Origin: Amborella trichopoda
Lineage: Eukaryota > Streptophyta > Magnoliopsida > Amborellales > Amborellaceae
Assembly (NCBI RefSeq): GCF_000471905.2
Contig: NW_006497025.1
Location: forward strand, 519,079-583,078
Direction: 5' to 3'
DNA: 64,000 nucleotides
Below, one piece after another: positions 1-11,613 of this stretch; the first letter of the stretch is position 1, and every line of letters begins with the position of its first letter. The notes beneath the pieces were generated by a model, which ran no database searches, was not told where the DNA came from, and saw nothing but the letters and a program-made list of their open reading frames with translations. Both the position numbers and the translations under genes were made by a program.

Positions 1-350
1 AACAACATGTACCATGATATCTCATCTTGTAGGTGTCCAGTTAAGTCGTCCATAACTAAGATAAAGAAGTGCGAGCTCAATGCTGACCCTTGATGTAGAC
101 TTATTATCACTGAAAACTCATTCATCTCTCCACTAGTTGTTCGTACACTAGTTAGCGCTCCATCGTACATATCTCTCGCCAAGTCGATGTAGTATCTAGA
201 GACTCCTCTTTTCTAAAACCCGCCAAATCAAATCTTGAGGTACTCTATCATAAGCTTTCTCTAGATCAATAAAGACCATGTGGAAGTCTTTTTTCTTGCC
301 CTAAACTTCTCAATCAGTTGCCTAAATAGGAAAATAGCCTCAGTTGTTGA
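1..350 (-). pseudogene. RTE-type LINE reverse transcriptase fragment
   Basis: Read on the minus strand, this stretch has degraded motifs of a plant RTE-clade reverse transcriptase: a VVRDMY-like block, a LHQGSALS-like block and an LVMDDLT.HLQ-like block. The same blocks occur in the better copy at 20188-20630. It has several frame breaks, is cut by the window start on its 3' side and stops around base 350 on its 5' side. It is a dead, 5'-truncated copy. Confidence 0.75.
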
Positions 351-1088
351 CCACAATTTAGGTATTTAATGCTACAAAAAGTTAAAAAATCGAAAAAAAA
401 TGGAAAATATATGTTTAAAGTAAGATTAAACAAAACACATCTAAATCAAGTAAAAAAGTACTAAAACTATAGATTTTGAAATAATAAAAAAAAGATGAAA
501 AATGTAAAAATAAATATTCATGGCCAAAATATTTTTCAATCGCTGCCAAAATGATATCACACATGAAAAACATGTCACAAATAGATTTCTTTTCTTCTTT
601 TTTTTAGGTTTTTATAATGGTTTTGAATTTTATTTTTCAAAATCCTTGAGTTGGACAGCAACTCGGGGATACTCAGGCTCACTACCTATTACTCGGGCAG
701 ACTCGCCCAAGCAGTCGAACACTAGTTTCTACTTCTTGCCTTTACAATTCAGGTAGTTCTCGAGACTTGCTAGAAGTCGGTCAAGACCCAAAGCTGGGTT
801 GACTAATGTAATCAAGTCGGTCCAAGCCCCCCCATTCATAGCGCTAGGGCTCCGAATGGGTGCAAATATTTTATTTAAAATGGGCAAGACTCAAACTAAC
901 CATCCATAGTGATCAAGCTTTTCCAAGCCAAGCCCCTTGATCCTGAGCCTAGCCCATTTAACAATCAAGTCAAGATCTTTAACCCGACTTCTCCAGGCCT
1001 AGGTACTACTCGACTCAAACTTGACCAAAATCAATCATGTTTGGCCTGGCTGGCCCTGGCCCATGCCCAATCCTAGTTGTGAGCTTAG
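351..1088. other. AT-rich interval without a recognised gene
   Basis: No coding signal is recognised. Bases 640-720 contain short ACTCGGG/GACTCGCCC motifs that recur near 57470-57500 and 61950-62030, so this may be the end of a dispersed repeat. Bases 780-1060 hold a proline/leucine-codon-like AAGCC/GGCC-rich stretch of unknown origin. Confidence 0.4.
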
Positions 1089-1700
1089 ATGATAATCATC
1101 ATCATCAGGGTATTTTTCCAACTATTTAGGATTGACTACACAAATCCTGATCTGTTATTATACTCTATTAAGGGTCACATCGTCATAACTCCCGATATAT
1201 TTTTCAACTACTTCCAACCATGCCCTTTTGGGCATACCCCATGCTTGTTTTTAGCCTTCCACTTGAAAACTCGCACCTCCTAAGAGGTGATGTACTAGAT
1301 CTGCATTGCACATTGACCCACCTAAGTTTCCTTTCTATTATTTTATCGCCTATTGGATCCACACCTAAGTTCTCTTAAATGTATTCATTTCAAGTTTTAC
1401 CCCTTTTTGTCTTGCTATTCATCCATCTTAAATATCATCATCTTAGCTACACTCATCCTATGAGCATGTTATTTCTTGATCGTCCAACATATCGCTATAT
1501 CTGGCAAAGTTGGTCTCACAGTTGTCCTATAAAACTTGCCTTTTATCTTCATTGTTATGCGGCAATTACATAAAACTTTAGTTGCACATCTTCAGTTCCC
1601 CCACTCAACTCTAATTCTATGTGGGATATCTTTCTCAATCTCTCCATTTTCTTAGATACGGCAATCACATAAAACTTTGGTTGCACAGTTGGGAGATTAG
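1089..1700 (-). mobile_element. RTE-type LINE 3' end, 5' truncated
   Basis: The block resembles the 3' part of the RTE copy at 19500-20180: the C-terminal ORF2 region followed by the conserved 3' end (CCAACTATTTAGGATTGACTA on the plus strand) and a short ATC/GAT microsatellite at about 1090-1106. RTE elements characteristically end in short 3' microsatellites, so the 3' end lies at about 1090 and the element reads on the minus strand. The reading frame is broken. Confidence 0.65.
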
Positions 1701-3249
1701 ATGTATTACCATTATCATAAATTCCCTCGAAAGAGCAAAAGATTATTTACTGCAGTGCAATCAACAAAATCTATATGGATGAATGTCGTGAGGGAGTCAC
1801 TGCAGTTAATTTTTGCTGCACCTCGCCCCACGGGGAAATGATTGAGGATATCCCCCACGGTGCAAACCTATAGTTAGTGTTTTAAAACCTAGAATCAGAT
1901 CTTGAATTTTCCACCAACCAATTCAGATTGGCAATCCAGATTGGGTGGATCAGTTGAAAAAAGAAAAGAAAAAAGAAGTTAATATCAAGTCATTGGGGGA
2001 GATTTGATATGGGTTGGCAATTTCCAATTCAGATTGCTTTGATATAAAACCATGGTCTTCTCTAACTCAATTGGTGGTTCACAGTCTTGAGTAATTCTAG
2101 GATCACATAAATTTGACAGAAGACGCTCTTTTTCAGGCTGAGATGGACGAATAAGATTCGATCGCTATTTTTGCATCACTAGATCAAATACATTTGTGTG
2201 AATTTTGCGAAAAACTTGTAGCTTTTAAGTCTAAACTATTATTAGTTTTGTTCCAAAGTTAGTGAATGTTGGAGTCATGGGAAGTATCTTAATGCAGGAA
2301 AAACACAAAAATTTAAGATTGGATAGAGATTACACATGGTTTTTTAATCCGATTTTCTTTTTACGGTTGGTATCAATCTTTCTCTTTTATGGTACGCAGT
2401 TCTTTCTAGTGAGAATTCTATACCTGTAATTGCAGGCCGACATTTAATTACGAGAACTAAAAACACAATATACACAACTGATATTCCGGGTAATGATGGA
2501 CAACCCAGGAGTCATTATGCTGATGCAATTTTTATGCTCCTAGGGTTTTTAGTGAGAGAAAACTAGGAGAGGAGAGAGAAGCTTTTTTAGAGATACATGT
2601 GACTATCAATTTTTCTTATATGAGGAATACTTTTCAGTTAGAGATATATGTGATTATTAATTTTTCTTATATGAAGAATACTTTTCATTTATCTTTTGAT
2701 CCTTTTATATAGGAATATCTAACGAGAGAATCGTACCCAAACAAAAAAAAAAATAGTGGTATTTTTTAATTTGAATAATATTATACCTAGCCAACTCTAT
2801 TCCCAATTAGAAATGCATATCTCATGTGATGCCGCCCTTTTCTTTCTATCTCTTACCATTAAGAAATCCAAAAATAGTGTAGATGTCTTTCTCTCCAATA
2901 ACCACTAAAAACATAAAAAATTAATAATAAAAAAAAATCCGGAGATCCTTACACCGACAAGGAACGGATTCCAAATCCAATATCAGCAGTAGTTGCACAA
3001 AAAGAAGTTCGTCCCCTTCATAAATGTAGGTATATCCTCTTACTTCGGCTAAAGGAATATCTAAGAGCCCACAACCTTGAAACACTAGGGACCATACTAG
3101 CCTAGTAAACTACAAATCATAGTCCATTCACCCTAAGAAATATCCTCAAAATACCATAGAAGTCCATCACTAGTAAAACCCTAATTCACCAATCCTCATT
3201 AAAACCTGCCTAATCGGCCCCGACCCTACCCATTAAAGGTTAAACCCAC
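1701..3249. other. Non-coding interval with one short tandem duplication
   Basis: No gene is recognised. An imperfect 51-bp tandem duplication lies at 2589-2690. The remainder is AT-rich unique-looking sequence. Confidence 0.4.
2589..2690. repeat. 51-bp tandem duplication
   Basis: Two adjacent copies start with AGAGATACATGTGA and AGAGATATATGTGA, and both continue into TTTTTCTTATATGA.GAATAC. They differ by a few substitutions, consistent with a simple local duplication. Confidence 0.8.
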
Positions 3250-4150
3250 TTTTCTAATGATGGTTTGGGAATCAATAGTGGTTTGCTCCCATTTTCCTCA
3301 ACGACCATGGGAATACTTCACTATCGTTCTCTAGCGGAGGAATCTCCTCATCATTCCTCATTTGAGATCTAAACATCTTACATAAATTAAAATTATCCAA
3401 GACCTCCTTACGCTTAGGAACTTTAATCACATCGTATGATTCAACTTCTTTCAGGGGAACTCTCTTGAGACTCATAACCAAGGATATACCCATTGCAGTT
3501 CTCGAAACATAAAATGAAGCCTCATAATGTGGACCACAAATTTAATTCATTGTCAACTCAGATGACAAGAACCACCTGACACTCAACGACCCAAAATGAT
3601 ATACGTCGGATTCCTTACTGATCCATAGCTCTCAAAACGGTTTTAGATACAAATCATGAAGGCACCCTATTCAAGATGTACACATCAGTCGATAAAGCAT
3701 CTCCAGGAGCTCAGGTAGAGAATTGCTTCATACGATCCCTTCTCTTTGTAATGCAATATTGTTGCGGAGTGTTGGATATCATGTTTTGTTGATGTATCAT
3801 TCATTATTTGCCGATGAATCCCATGATCTCGAGAAAATTGTTCAGATTGTGCTTGCGCCCTTTATTACTTTCTGAGATCCATAATTCTCTTTCCTGCTGC
3901 TTAACTTCCAACTTAAATGTAATGAAGTACTAAGTGATCATTTCTATTGCGATTTGTCGCAAAGCCTTCACATTATAGGGACCACATATGGCCAGATGAA
4001 AGATATTTAATAGCTCTTTCGCTCTTTATGCCTTACGAAGAAATTTTCTTGTAGATACTTTCATTGAACAAGGTTTTAGAATGGGTAGCTTCATTTTGGT
4101 TAATGATCCTAAAAAAGCTTCGCATCCCATCCTATATAAGAATTCATAGC
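3250..4150 (-). pseudogene. Degenerate Ty1/copia integrase fragment
   Basis: On the minus strand, broken frames contain motifs in copia integrase order: QYFITF, a TPQQYCITKRRDR-like block (usually TPQQNGVAERRNR), and LSTDVYILNRVPS followed by SKTV. The fragment then decays toward 3272, where a 73-codon open stretch remains. Stops and frameshifts throughout show it is inactive. No LTRs were found next to it. Confidence 0.55.
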
Positions 4151-4523
4151 GAAGAAACAAAAATCTAATCATGGAGAGAAAAGTAAAAGGGAAGACAAGG
4201 GCGAAAATGGTCCATCTACAAGAAAATCAATTGAAAGGGCACACAATTTATATTTTATTTTCTATATCAATCCCCTTAAGACAACTGAATGTCTTATTAA
4301 ATAGGGTATGGACTCCAAGAATGGGATGCTCCTCGTCCTAGAAGTGTAGAGCATATAATGGAGTAACATGGTCCAACGGGAAGATAACAATGCTCCAAAG
4401 CAGATTATACCTACGAGTGTACTATGATTAGTTTGCATCCTATGGCCCAAAACATAAGGGTGCAACCAGTAGATGGGATCCTACAGGTTGCATCTTACTT
4501 ATTGAGTTATCCCAAAAATGTAT

Positions 4524-4884
4524 GGGTGCGGTTTGTATAGAGTCGATGCTCTAAACAATCAAATTAGGGTCCACCTTAAAATAGTGTCGAGAAATATGGG
4601 TATTGGAAATTTTTGTGATAGCCTTAAAATAGATCTTCATCTTTAATTATAAAATTTAAGCTTCAAAGACAGTGTAGATTGATCAGATCTATGAAAACTT
4701 AAAAATCTTGAAAATTGATGGTTCAAAAATGCTTTACAAGATGCGCTATTTTCAAAACTTGAAATCCATTTTTTTCTCATGTCCATGCATCTTGATGTCG
4801 AGATGATCAATTTGATGATAATTGAGCATCAAAACAACCTCTTTTGTTAAACGTTTTGAGGTAGGCTCTATATAAACTTTTCTC
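4524..4884. mobile_element. Mutator-like MITE, subfamily A
   Basis: A 361-bp element starts GGGTGCGGTTTGTATAGA and ends TCTATATAAACTTTTCTC, which form imperfect terminal inverted repeats. It is flanked by 9-bp duplications AAAATGTAT (4515-4523) and AAAACATAT (4885-4893), matching at 7 of 9 positions. It is closely related to 28533-28916 and more distantly to 35249, 38556, 40280 and 57640. The 9-bp duplication size and lack of coding capacity suggest a Mutator-type MITE. Confidence 0.75.
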
Positions 4885-5415
4885 AAAACATATATAGTAT
4901 GCCAAAAATTGACATTAGAGGCAAAATTACGCCCTTCGAAAGGTAAATACGTAATTTTGCTTCTCTGAGGTTGTATAGTCCCTATAAGGCTGAGGCAGCA
5001 CATAGTTTCCATGAGGCAAAACCACATATCATGTAGTTGCACCTGTGCTCTTCGGTGTAGCCGCAGCCTTACAGGTGCAGCCTCACTAACTTTGTGTAAC
5101 AGCGCGACAGTCCAGGGCGTGTGATCATCCGTGTGGCATCAGATGGATGACTCACACATGTAATGGCAAACCTGTGGGGCCACACATGCCATGGCACACG
5201 AGTGAGCCGCTTGTGTCTGCCACACGTGACACTTTTTTATTTTCCCTTCTTCAATACACTAGACAACAAGACCATCTCCTTGCAGTGGTCCACTGGACTA
5301 TAGAACTCCATGATCACACTTGACCACCGCACCATGTGGTCATTCGGGACTGCCGTGACGGCCCGCATGTGCAAGAGGAGCATGCCCTACAACCGTTACT
5401 TTTTGCGGTTTTATT

Positions 5416-5995
5416 CTTGGAAAAATTACAAATAACCTGAAGACTAAAATTTCTATGCAAGTTTACCTTAACATACATTTTCTTAACAAATACCCCAACT
5501 CAAAAAAACATAAAAAAAAGTCTAAACGACCCTCCCTTACTCTTACCCAGGCCTCTCTCTCCTCTTTTCCACGAAAAGGTGGTCCAGCGTATTCATAGGG
5601 CGGTCCGACAGTATAATGTCAATCCGGTAAAAAATAGTGGCGGTCCGACAGTACAAGTGGCGGTCCGATACTAACAAAAAACGGTCTACCCATGCAGTCT
5701 GGTATTACCAAAGAGCGGCCCGACAACAGGCCCAAAGTGTGGTCTGGCAATGTCCGACAATTTTTTTAGTTTAACGGGGTCAGACAACGTCAAAGAGCAA
5801 TCCGACAGCCCATATAAGCCCACGTGATTGTCTGGCCAAAATTAAATTTTATATACAAGAAAAGGCATTTTCGTCAAAAAATGCATTTGCTAGCAAAGTG
5901 TATTTTGCAGAAAAAAATGAGAAAAAAAATTTGGTTGGGAGCAACTTGCATAGAAAGTCTAGGCTTGGGGCTTATTTGTAATTTTCTTTCTATTC
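5416..5995. repeat. Inverted-repeat element with GGTCCGACA motifs
   Basis: The left end (TGGAAAAATTACAAATAA, then CTATGCAAGTT) recurs inverted at the right end (TTATTTGTAATTTTC, preceded by AACTTGCATAG). The interior repeats GGTCCGACA-like motifs many times. The ends resemble those of the foldback at 42093-43850, which also holds GGTCCGACA motifs, so the two probably belong to one family. No convincing target duplication was found and the exact ends are uncertain. Confidence 0.55.
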
Positions 5996-6241
5996 TTCCC
6001 CAACGTACAAAAACGACCGCTATCGTTCCGGAGGCATGGAGTCATTTCAATTGCGAAATATAAAAACTCTTTATGCTACTAGGAATTACGCACTAAGAGC
6101 TCACTGATAGGTTGTATTGTACGTGAAAAGAGCCGTCCCATGAGTCAAAAAAGAAACATCAAACAACATTTCTCATGAGTCTAACTAATTGTTACATAAT
6201 TAACTTAATGATTAATCATAGTACCTGAGCATCATCCATCA

Positions 6242-7453
6242 TTAGGTTCTCTCAGCAGGGGTGAGCTGCCCCATCTGCTCAGTAAGGTGATCCACATTCT
6301 TCTTGCTCCACCAGAAGCCCCCAATTTCTCCCTGTTTGCTCTCCAATTTACGGTAGGCACCATCTCTCATAGCCGATTGGACCTCCTGTGTATCAGTTGA
6401 ACCTGGAGTCTCTGTAAGAAACTGCTCCCAAAATACATCATTTACCCCAGTTTGTACTGCACTACTAGTCACCGTACCCACTACCCTTTGATTAGAAGAA
6501 TGAACCTCGACGGAGGCCGGCTCAGAGTTCACATCGATCCCACAACCCTTAATCTGAGAGTCTGGAATGGCTTCAGAATTCCCAACTCTTATAGCATGGT
6601 TAGCTAATTCCTGATATTCAAAACGAGGAGGCCCTGGATCTGGGCTTTCCACATGATTAGTAGACTCTGCCAATTCTGGAGAAGAATGGAGATCAATTAA
6701 TCTAAGAGATGAGGCATTTTGCTTAGGTGATTCAGGCCCGGGAAGCACTCCTTGCTCTTCCGATGTTGCATGCAATTCGGTCAAAATTACAGTGGATGGG
6801 CGATTGGTGATGGAACCGATATCCATTTCCTCTCCACAAGCATGGCCCACATCACAGAAGAAACTCTCCCATGAATCTAAAGAGGATTCCATTTTTTCAA
6901 AAGGCTCAATGTTAATTAATTGTGTTGAAACTCCATCAGAGTTATCCCTTGCAGATTGGAAAGCAATCAAGCGACCATCTTGAATATCTACCCGTGCATA
7001 AGTAGAATCCGGTTTGGGCAATCTTCTCTTTTTGTTAGCCGAGGAGATGAACTTATGGGACTCAATCTGCTCTCCTATGTAAGAGGAAAATCCAGGCTTT
7101 TGCACTCGCTGGCTCAAGAGAGCAATCATTTGCTTTTGACGGTTCTCCATTCGATGCAAACGGTCCTCTAAATCTTGCACCTGTGATTCCATCCCATGCC
7201 GTTGCTGCATGCGCCTTTGTAGGTCAGCCAAGATCCCAGTTTTCTCACGTTTGAGTCTCTCAATTGTATCCTCTAGTTCCTGTTTCCCAGGTTCGGATGG
7301 TGCCCCTGAAGAATTCCCTTGTGCTTGGTGGTGATGCTGTGAATGGCTGTGTATTGGCTTACGTCTGTGGATGTTCTTTAGCAAATGACGCTGTCCTCTA
7401 ATGAATTCCTCGTTTCCAAATTCCCACTGGTCAGGATCTATTTTTCGAAAGCC
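6242..7453 (-). CDS. HSFA4: Class A4 heat stress transcription factor, exon 2 (3' coding exon)
   Basis: This exon encodes residues 74-476 of a sequence-specific activator of heat and oxidative-stress genes that works in the nucleus as an oligomer. It begins exactly at [12 protein letters not shown], after an intron acceptor ending CAATCAG, and completes the winged-helix DNA-binding domain (to about residue 106). Next come the HR-A/B heptad coiled coil (about 131-193), a KKRR nuclear localisation signal (about 214-217), the AHA-type activation motifs LDSWESFF (265-272) and [10 protein letters not shown] (412-421), and a leucine-rich export signal LTEQMGQL (463-470) close to the C-terminus. The AHA2 motif and the LTPAER-type ending are typical of class A4. 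The open frame extends upstream to 7513, but those 20 residues are intron. The exon is intact, with stop TAA at 6242-6244. The assignment to HsfA4 rests on recognised motifs; class A5 is the main alternative. Confidence 0.93.
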   Translation of the reverse strand, partial: GFRKIDPDQWEFGNEEFIRGQRHLLKNIHRRKPIHSHSQHHHQAQGNSSGAPSEPGKQELEDTIERLKREKTGILADLQRRMQQRHGMESQVQDLEDRLHRMENRQKQMIALLSQRVQKPGFSSYIGEQIESHKFISSANKKRRLPKPDSTYARVDIQDGRLIAFQSARDNSDGVSTQLINIEPFEKMESSLDSWESFFCDVGHACGEEMDIGSITNRPSTVILTELHATSEEQGVLPGPESPKQNASSLRLIDLHSSPELAESTNHVESPDPGPPRFEYQELANHAIRVGNSEAIPDSQIKGCGIDVNSEPASVEVHSSNQRVVGTVTSSAVQTGVNDVFWEQFLTETPGSTDTQEVQSAMRDGAYRKLESKQGEIGGFWWSKKNVDHLTEQMGQLTPAERT

Positions 7454-7513
7454 CTGATTGTGCAAAAAATACATTGTAAGTTCAAACATAAGAACAAAAA
7501 TGGCAACCAACAA

Positions 7514-8099
7514 ATGGCCAGCTAGTCAAAGCATAAGGTAAGGTTCAAATATGGCTTTCAGATCCAAATGAAGCAGCAAATATATGATCTGGAAATAAGA
7601 ATTTGTTTGATTAGAAGAAAAAACAGGCACAATTTGTTATTCAAATACTTAGTGCATCCACGCACTATATTTCCAAACTGAGTCCAAAACAAAATTTCAA
7701 CCAATACTAACAGCCACATTACCAGTTTCAGCTCTTGGAGCATTCAGTTTCAGACCAAGACTAAACCAATATTAAGGCAAAGTTCTATTCGCCTTTAATA
7801 TTTGACCAAATTCCACAGATATCATAAGCTTCTCCCATAAGAGAATCACAAAGCAATGAAGCTTCATCTTACCCTAATCAGTCAAACAATAATCAGTGAC
7901 CACATTTTTTATAGCTAATCAAAACCCAGTAATATGGTCAACAAGTATCATCTCAAACAATCACAAACAAAAGTAGCCTTCACCTCACCCTTATTAGAAC
8001 ATAGTTGACTAAAATGCACTATTATTAGCCAAAATTTATGAGTGTAAAAAATTATAATTTATAAATGGATATCCATACACACGGATTCACATATCACAA
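7514..8099. other. Intronic sequence without a recognised feature
   Basis: AT-rich sequence upstream of the branch/acceptor region of the HSFA4 intron. No repeat family or gene was recognised. Confidence 0.4.
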
Positions 8100-8279
8100 G
8101 TGAGGGGAATAGTGTGCCCACCTTAGCCAAAGAATTTTGCCATCTCATTGTCCTTCCTACAAAAATAGGTTTAGGAAACAATGAGAGGCTGGCAAATGTC
8201 ATTATCTCACAAAAAACGTGATGTTAGGCATTGTGTCATTGGAGTTCCACCTAATCACGTGAGGGGATAAGTAAACCTC

Positions 8280-8960
8280 CTATAGGACTACCTCAATGGG
8301 ATGAGAGTTCTCAAGTAAAACAAGTTAGGGATTGAAGAACTAGAAATCCAAGTAAGAATCTTATAAATGATCTCATGTTGTTCATCTGGCCATAGGATGA
8401 CAAGGAAAAAAGACCCCCCCCCAAGCATGCTCCACCAAAGCCATATAAATACATCAAAAGAAGGAACTTCGGCTGCCCCAAGCATGCTCCAAAATCTAAG
8501 GCACTTACAGTCTCCAACGATGAACTTAAAACTCTAAGATCTTTAAGGAACTCCTTTGAAACACCACCCACACCCCTCCAGATGCTTGAGGGCCTAGTTG
8601 GACAGTTCAAGGATTTCACAACACAGTCATGGGCATGAAACCCAAATTAGCACAAGCTCCCAGATCATTTGCCCAAACCCAAAGGCCAAGTCAGCATCCT
8701 GCGTGATGCCAAGTCCATCCAACTACTTCAGGTAGCATATCTCCAACCAGGTGAAAATTTGGAGCCGTCTCACTTTTCTCCAAAAGAAGTCCCTTCAAAG
8801 GCAATCAATATTTTATAGATTGATGAGAAATAAATAGGCAAAAGGAAAATTCCATACAGTGGACTTAATCAAAGTGATCTCCCACCAGTGTAGAGACTTT
8901 CACTTCCAAAAGGCCAATAATCTCCAAAACTCAATGAATGGGCCAATGTGGAGGCAGTAT
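8280..8960 (-). pseudogene. L1-type LINE remnant (region C-terminal to reverse transcriptase)
   Basis: On the minus strand, broken frames show the order typical of plant L1 ORF2 after the RT domain: a W.ITLIKSTV.NFP block (family form L.LIKSVL.SIP), then a DFFWRKVRRLQIFTW block (family FLWG......W), then LDGLGI (family GGLGI). Many frameshifts and stops make it clearly dead. Open frames at 8288-8619 are fragments of it. The boundaries are approximate. Confidence 0.5.
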
Positions 8961-9055
8961 AATAAAGAATCCATGTCACCTTCTTGAACAAGAGCAATTG
9001 TGCTCTTCAACAGAGAGAACATGACATGGGGGATATGTGGAAGCACATGTAAACA

Positions 9056-9387
9056 AGATGCAGTCCTGCTGCTGTCATGCTGACATCATTCTGCTCATAG
9101 GTTATTCTGCACAAAGGCATTTCTAGGATTTTTAATATTGTTTAGGGGCGATGTGAAGCTTTTGAGAATTGTTTGGATTAATTAGTAGTAGTTGGGTGTT
9201 CTATTCTAATTTAGGGTTTCGAAGAGTGGCTACTTAAAACTTTGTAAAGAGGTTCGAGGTTTTGCTGATTTTATCATTATAGAGAGACTTTCCTCCATTA
9301 AAACTTCTTCACTTCGATATTACTGAATCTATGCATTTTCTAGCCCTATTTCCTGCTCAAATTGGCTTGTCTTTACTTTGTGCTCCA
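9056..9387 (+). repeat. 5' LTR of the chromovirus
   Basis: Shares with 16362-16724 the start GATGCAGTCCT, an internal TTTTGAGAATTGTTT block, the AGAGAGACTTT block and the end TGTCTTTACTTTGTGCT. The first dinucleotide is AG rather than TG, and its last bases overlap the duplication made by the element inserted at 9390. Confidence 0.85.
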
Positions 9388-9389
9388 GC

Positions 9390-9839
9390 TAGTGTCAAAA
9401 CACTGATCAATGGGACGGAAGGATCATTCACCCACAAATCCGTGTTGGATCACTGCATATACAATTCGGATCAGATCTCGATTGGTTTGAATCAATGATC
9501 TAGAAAACATTAAAAAATAAATGAAATAAAATAAAAAATAAAATTGGGTTTATACGGTGGAGATTTAGAGGGGCCTTATGAAAACATTAGATAAGTTTAA
9601 TATATGTAAGGGGGATTTTAGGGGGGGAACCAAGCCGGGACCCATACCACACCAGAACTGGTTCAGTCTCTACTAGTTCCCATCCCGATCGGAAATCAAG
9701 GGTGGCAATCGAGTCGGGTCGACCCGCCAACATAGCAGGTTGACTCGAACTGGGTCCGAGTAGTGGCCGGGTCCGGCATGGACCCTATCGGGTTGGGTCA
9801 GGCTGGGTCCAAGTCAACCCAACACGACCTAGTTTAGAA

Positions 9840-9878
<39 letters not shown>

Positions 9879-10143
9879 GCACAATAATATATAAAATAAA
9901 AATTTTATTTTTTTTAATTTCTAGATCCAGGTCCAGGTTGGGTCTGGGTTTGAGTCGAAATGACTTGGACTCGACCTGGATCCAAGTTAGGTTTGGGTCT
10001 GAGTCACTTGGACCCGACCTGGCTTCGGGTCAGGTCTGGGTCCAAGTGAAACCTAATTGGGTCGGGTGAAGGGTGCAGTCGACCCGAACCCCAACTTGAT
10101 CCATGGCCACCCCTATTAGAAATAGTCGGGATCCAAAACACTA
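9390..10143. mobile_element. hAT-like non-autonomous element inserted at the LTR/primer-site junction
   Basis: The element starts TAGTGTCAAAACACTGATC and ends GGGATCCAAAACACTA, giving short, weak terminal inverted repeats. Flanks are GCTCCAGC (9382-9389) and GCCGCAAC (10144-10151). Each is close to GCTGCAAC, the sequence expected at the LTR end plus primer-site leader according to the intact 3' LTR (TTTGTGCTGCA). This supports a decayed 8-bp duplication and explains why the primer site lies 770 bases from the LTR. It contains the nested MITE at 9697-10115. Confidence 0.6.
9697..10115. mobile_element. GGGTC-rich hAT MITE nested in 9390-10143
   Basis: Ends CAAGGGTGGCAATC and GATCCATGGCCACCCCTA are inverted repeats like those of the MITE at 63177-63429 (TAGGGGGGCAA...TTGCCACTCCTA). 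The interior is full of GGGTCGGGT/GACCCGACC motifs and holds an AT dinucleotide run at about 9838-9880. The flanks TCGGAAAT (9689-9696) and TTAGAAAT (10116-10123) agree at 6 of 8 positions, consistent with an 8-bp hAT duplication. Confidence 0.7.
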
Positions 10144-10154
10144 GCCGCAACAAT

Positions 10155-10166
10155 AGGTATCAGAGC
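10155..10166 (+). promoter_or_regulatory. Primer binding site (initiator tRNA-Met) of the chromovirus
   Basis: AGGTATCAGAGC differs by one base from TGGTATCAGAGC, the usual complement of the 3' end of plant initiator tRNA-Met. Confidence 0.85.
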
Positions 10167-10466
10167 ATATCAATTTTCTTCTCACACCATGACATTAAGT
10201 TTCCTTGAAAACACAAGGATGGTTGCACAAGGGTTGCGAGGAAGAAGTTATGTAAGAGGAGGTTGTCGTTGAGGTGCAGGAGTTGGACTCAAGATGGCAG
10301 ACTTGGAGATTGGTCATCAAAGATTCTACACATTGGCTGCATATGGGCCCCATATCAAAGACATCACCCTAGATTTGCATCAGTAAAGCAATGAATGCAG
10401 AGGTGATTATGTGTGTCCCCGGGTTTAGGACACAGACCAAATCTGAATTCCGAGGATGATTCAGAC

Positions 10467-11605
10467 CATAGTTACTAGAATCTCTCATCCAAGGTCGCGA
10501 TAATAATATGGAACCCAATTATGTGGTTTCGACAAGGAATGTTCACAAAACCCATTTCTGTGAAGTAAGGAATACTTTTTTTTAAAACTGTTTAACTTTT
10601 TATTAATATTTTTAAAGAATCTCACTTCTATTATTATTGATTCTTGATTTCGCATTTGTTGAATCTCGATTCTTCACTTGTTCAATCTGGATTCCACATG
10701 TAATGATACTCAACTCGATTGTTCTCGAATCCAGATTCCTAAACATCAAGCACCATAGTTCGTAGATGCAAGAAACCACAAGTTAATGAAACATCGAATC
10801 TCGCTTCCACCATCATAGAATCTCGATCTCATTTTATTCTTGAATCCTAATACCTAAAAATCAAATACTAAAATTTCAGGTGCACATTAAATATTTATGG
10901 TTTTAGACTTGAATTATTTAGAAATTGGACTGAAGACAATTGTCTCCCATAGTTCAAATATGAGCTATTTGGAAATTGGAGTGGAGACGATTGTCTCCAA
11001 AGCCAGCTGTCACATACACCCACCCCTAGTGTTTAATCCCATTAATGTGTACAGTTGTGTATCAAAGGCGTTGTATGTTTTATTTTTTAATGACACACAA
11101 TATGTAATCTTTAGCTATCATTTAATGTCAGAATCTCTATAATCTCTATCAATGTACCTGCTTGATGCTTGATTATAAAGGGGTTACAAATCTCGATCGC
11201 CACATGGGTCGAAACTCGAATCCAAACTGTTAACAATATCGATTCCAATTTAGGTCGATCTCGATTCCAAGCTAGTATGATTCCCAATTCGGAATGCCTA
11301 GGACTCTCGACTCCAAAGATGTTGGAATCTCGATTCCATAAATAAAGGAATCTTCATTCCATACTGTTCAATTCCAAAAAGGTCAGAAACCCAATTCCAT
11401 AGAGCTGGGAATCTCGATACCATCTAGGTAGCGATCTCGATTTCATTTTGGTCGAATATCGATTCTTATAAAATAGGAATCTCGTTTCTCATGATTCCTC
11501 TTCGACAATCGTCGATTAAGAAAACATGAATCTTCTAGCCGGCCACGATTCTGCAATTCCGATTCCTAAAACAATGTGGATTCAGAATCTTTTCTAACAA
11601 CTATG
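10467..11605. mobile_element. hAT non-autonomous element in the chromovirus gag region
   Basis: A 1139-bp element has inverted ends CATAGTTACTAGAA and TTCTAACAACTATG and a perfect 8-bp duplication ATTCAGAC at 10459-10466 and 11606-11613. It has no coding capacity. The interior carries more than a dozen variants of the motif TCTCGATTCC, which looks like an amplified subterminal motif of the kind hAT transposases bind. Confidence 0.85.
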
Positions 11606-11613
11606 ATTCAGAC

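Noticed and set aside
7454-7513. Extension of the HSFA4 exon 2 frame by 20 residues with its own ATG
   Set aside because: The acceptor AATCAG|GGC lies exactly at the conserved GFRK position, and the extra hydrophobic residues do not belong to the family. They are intron read-through.
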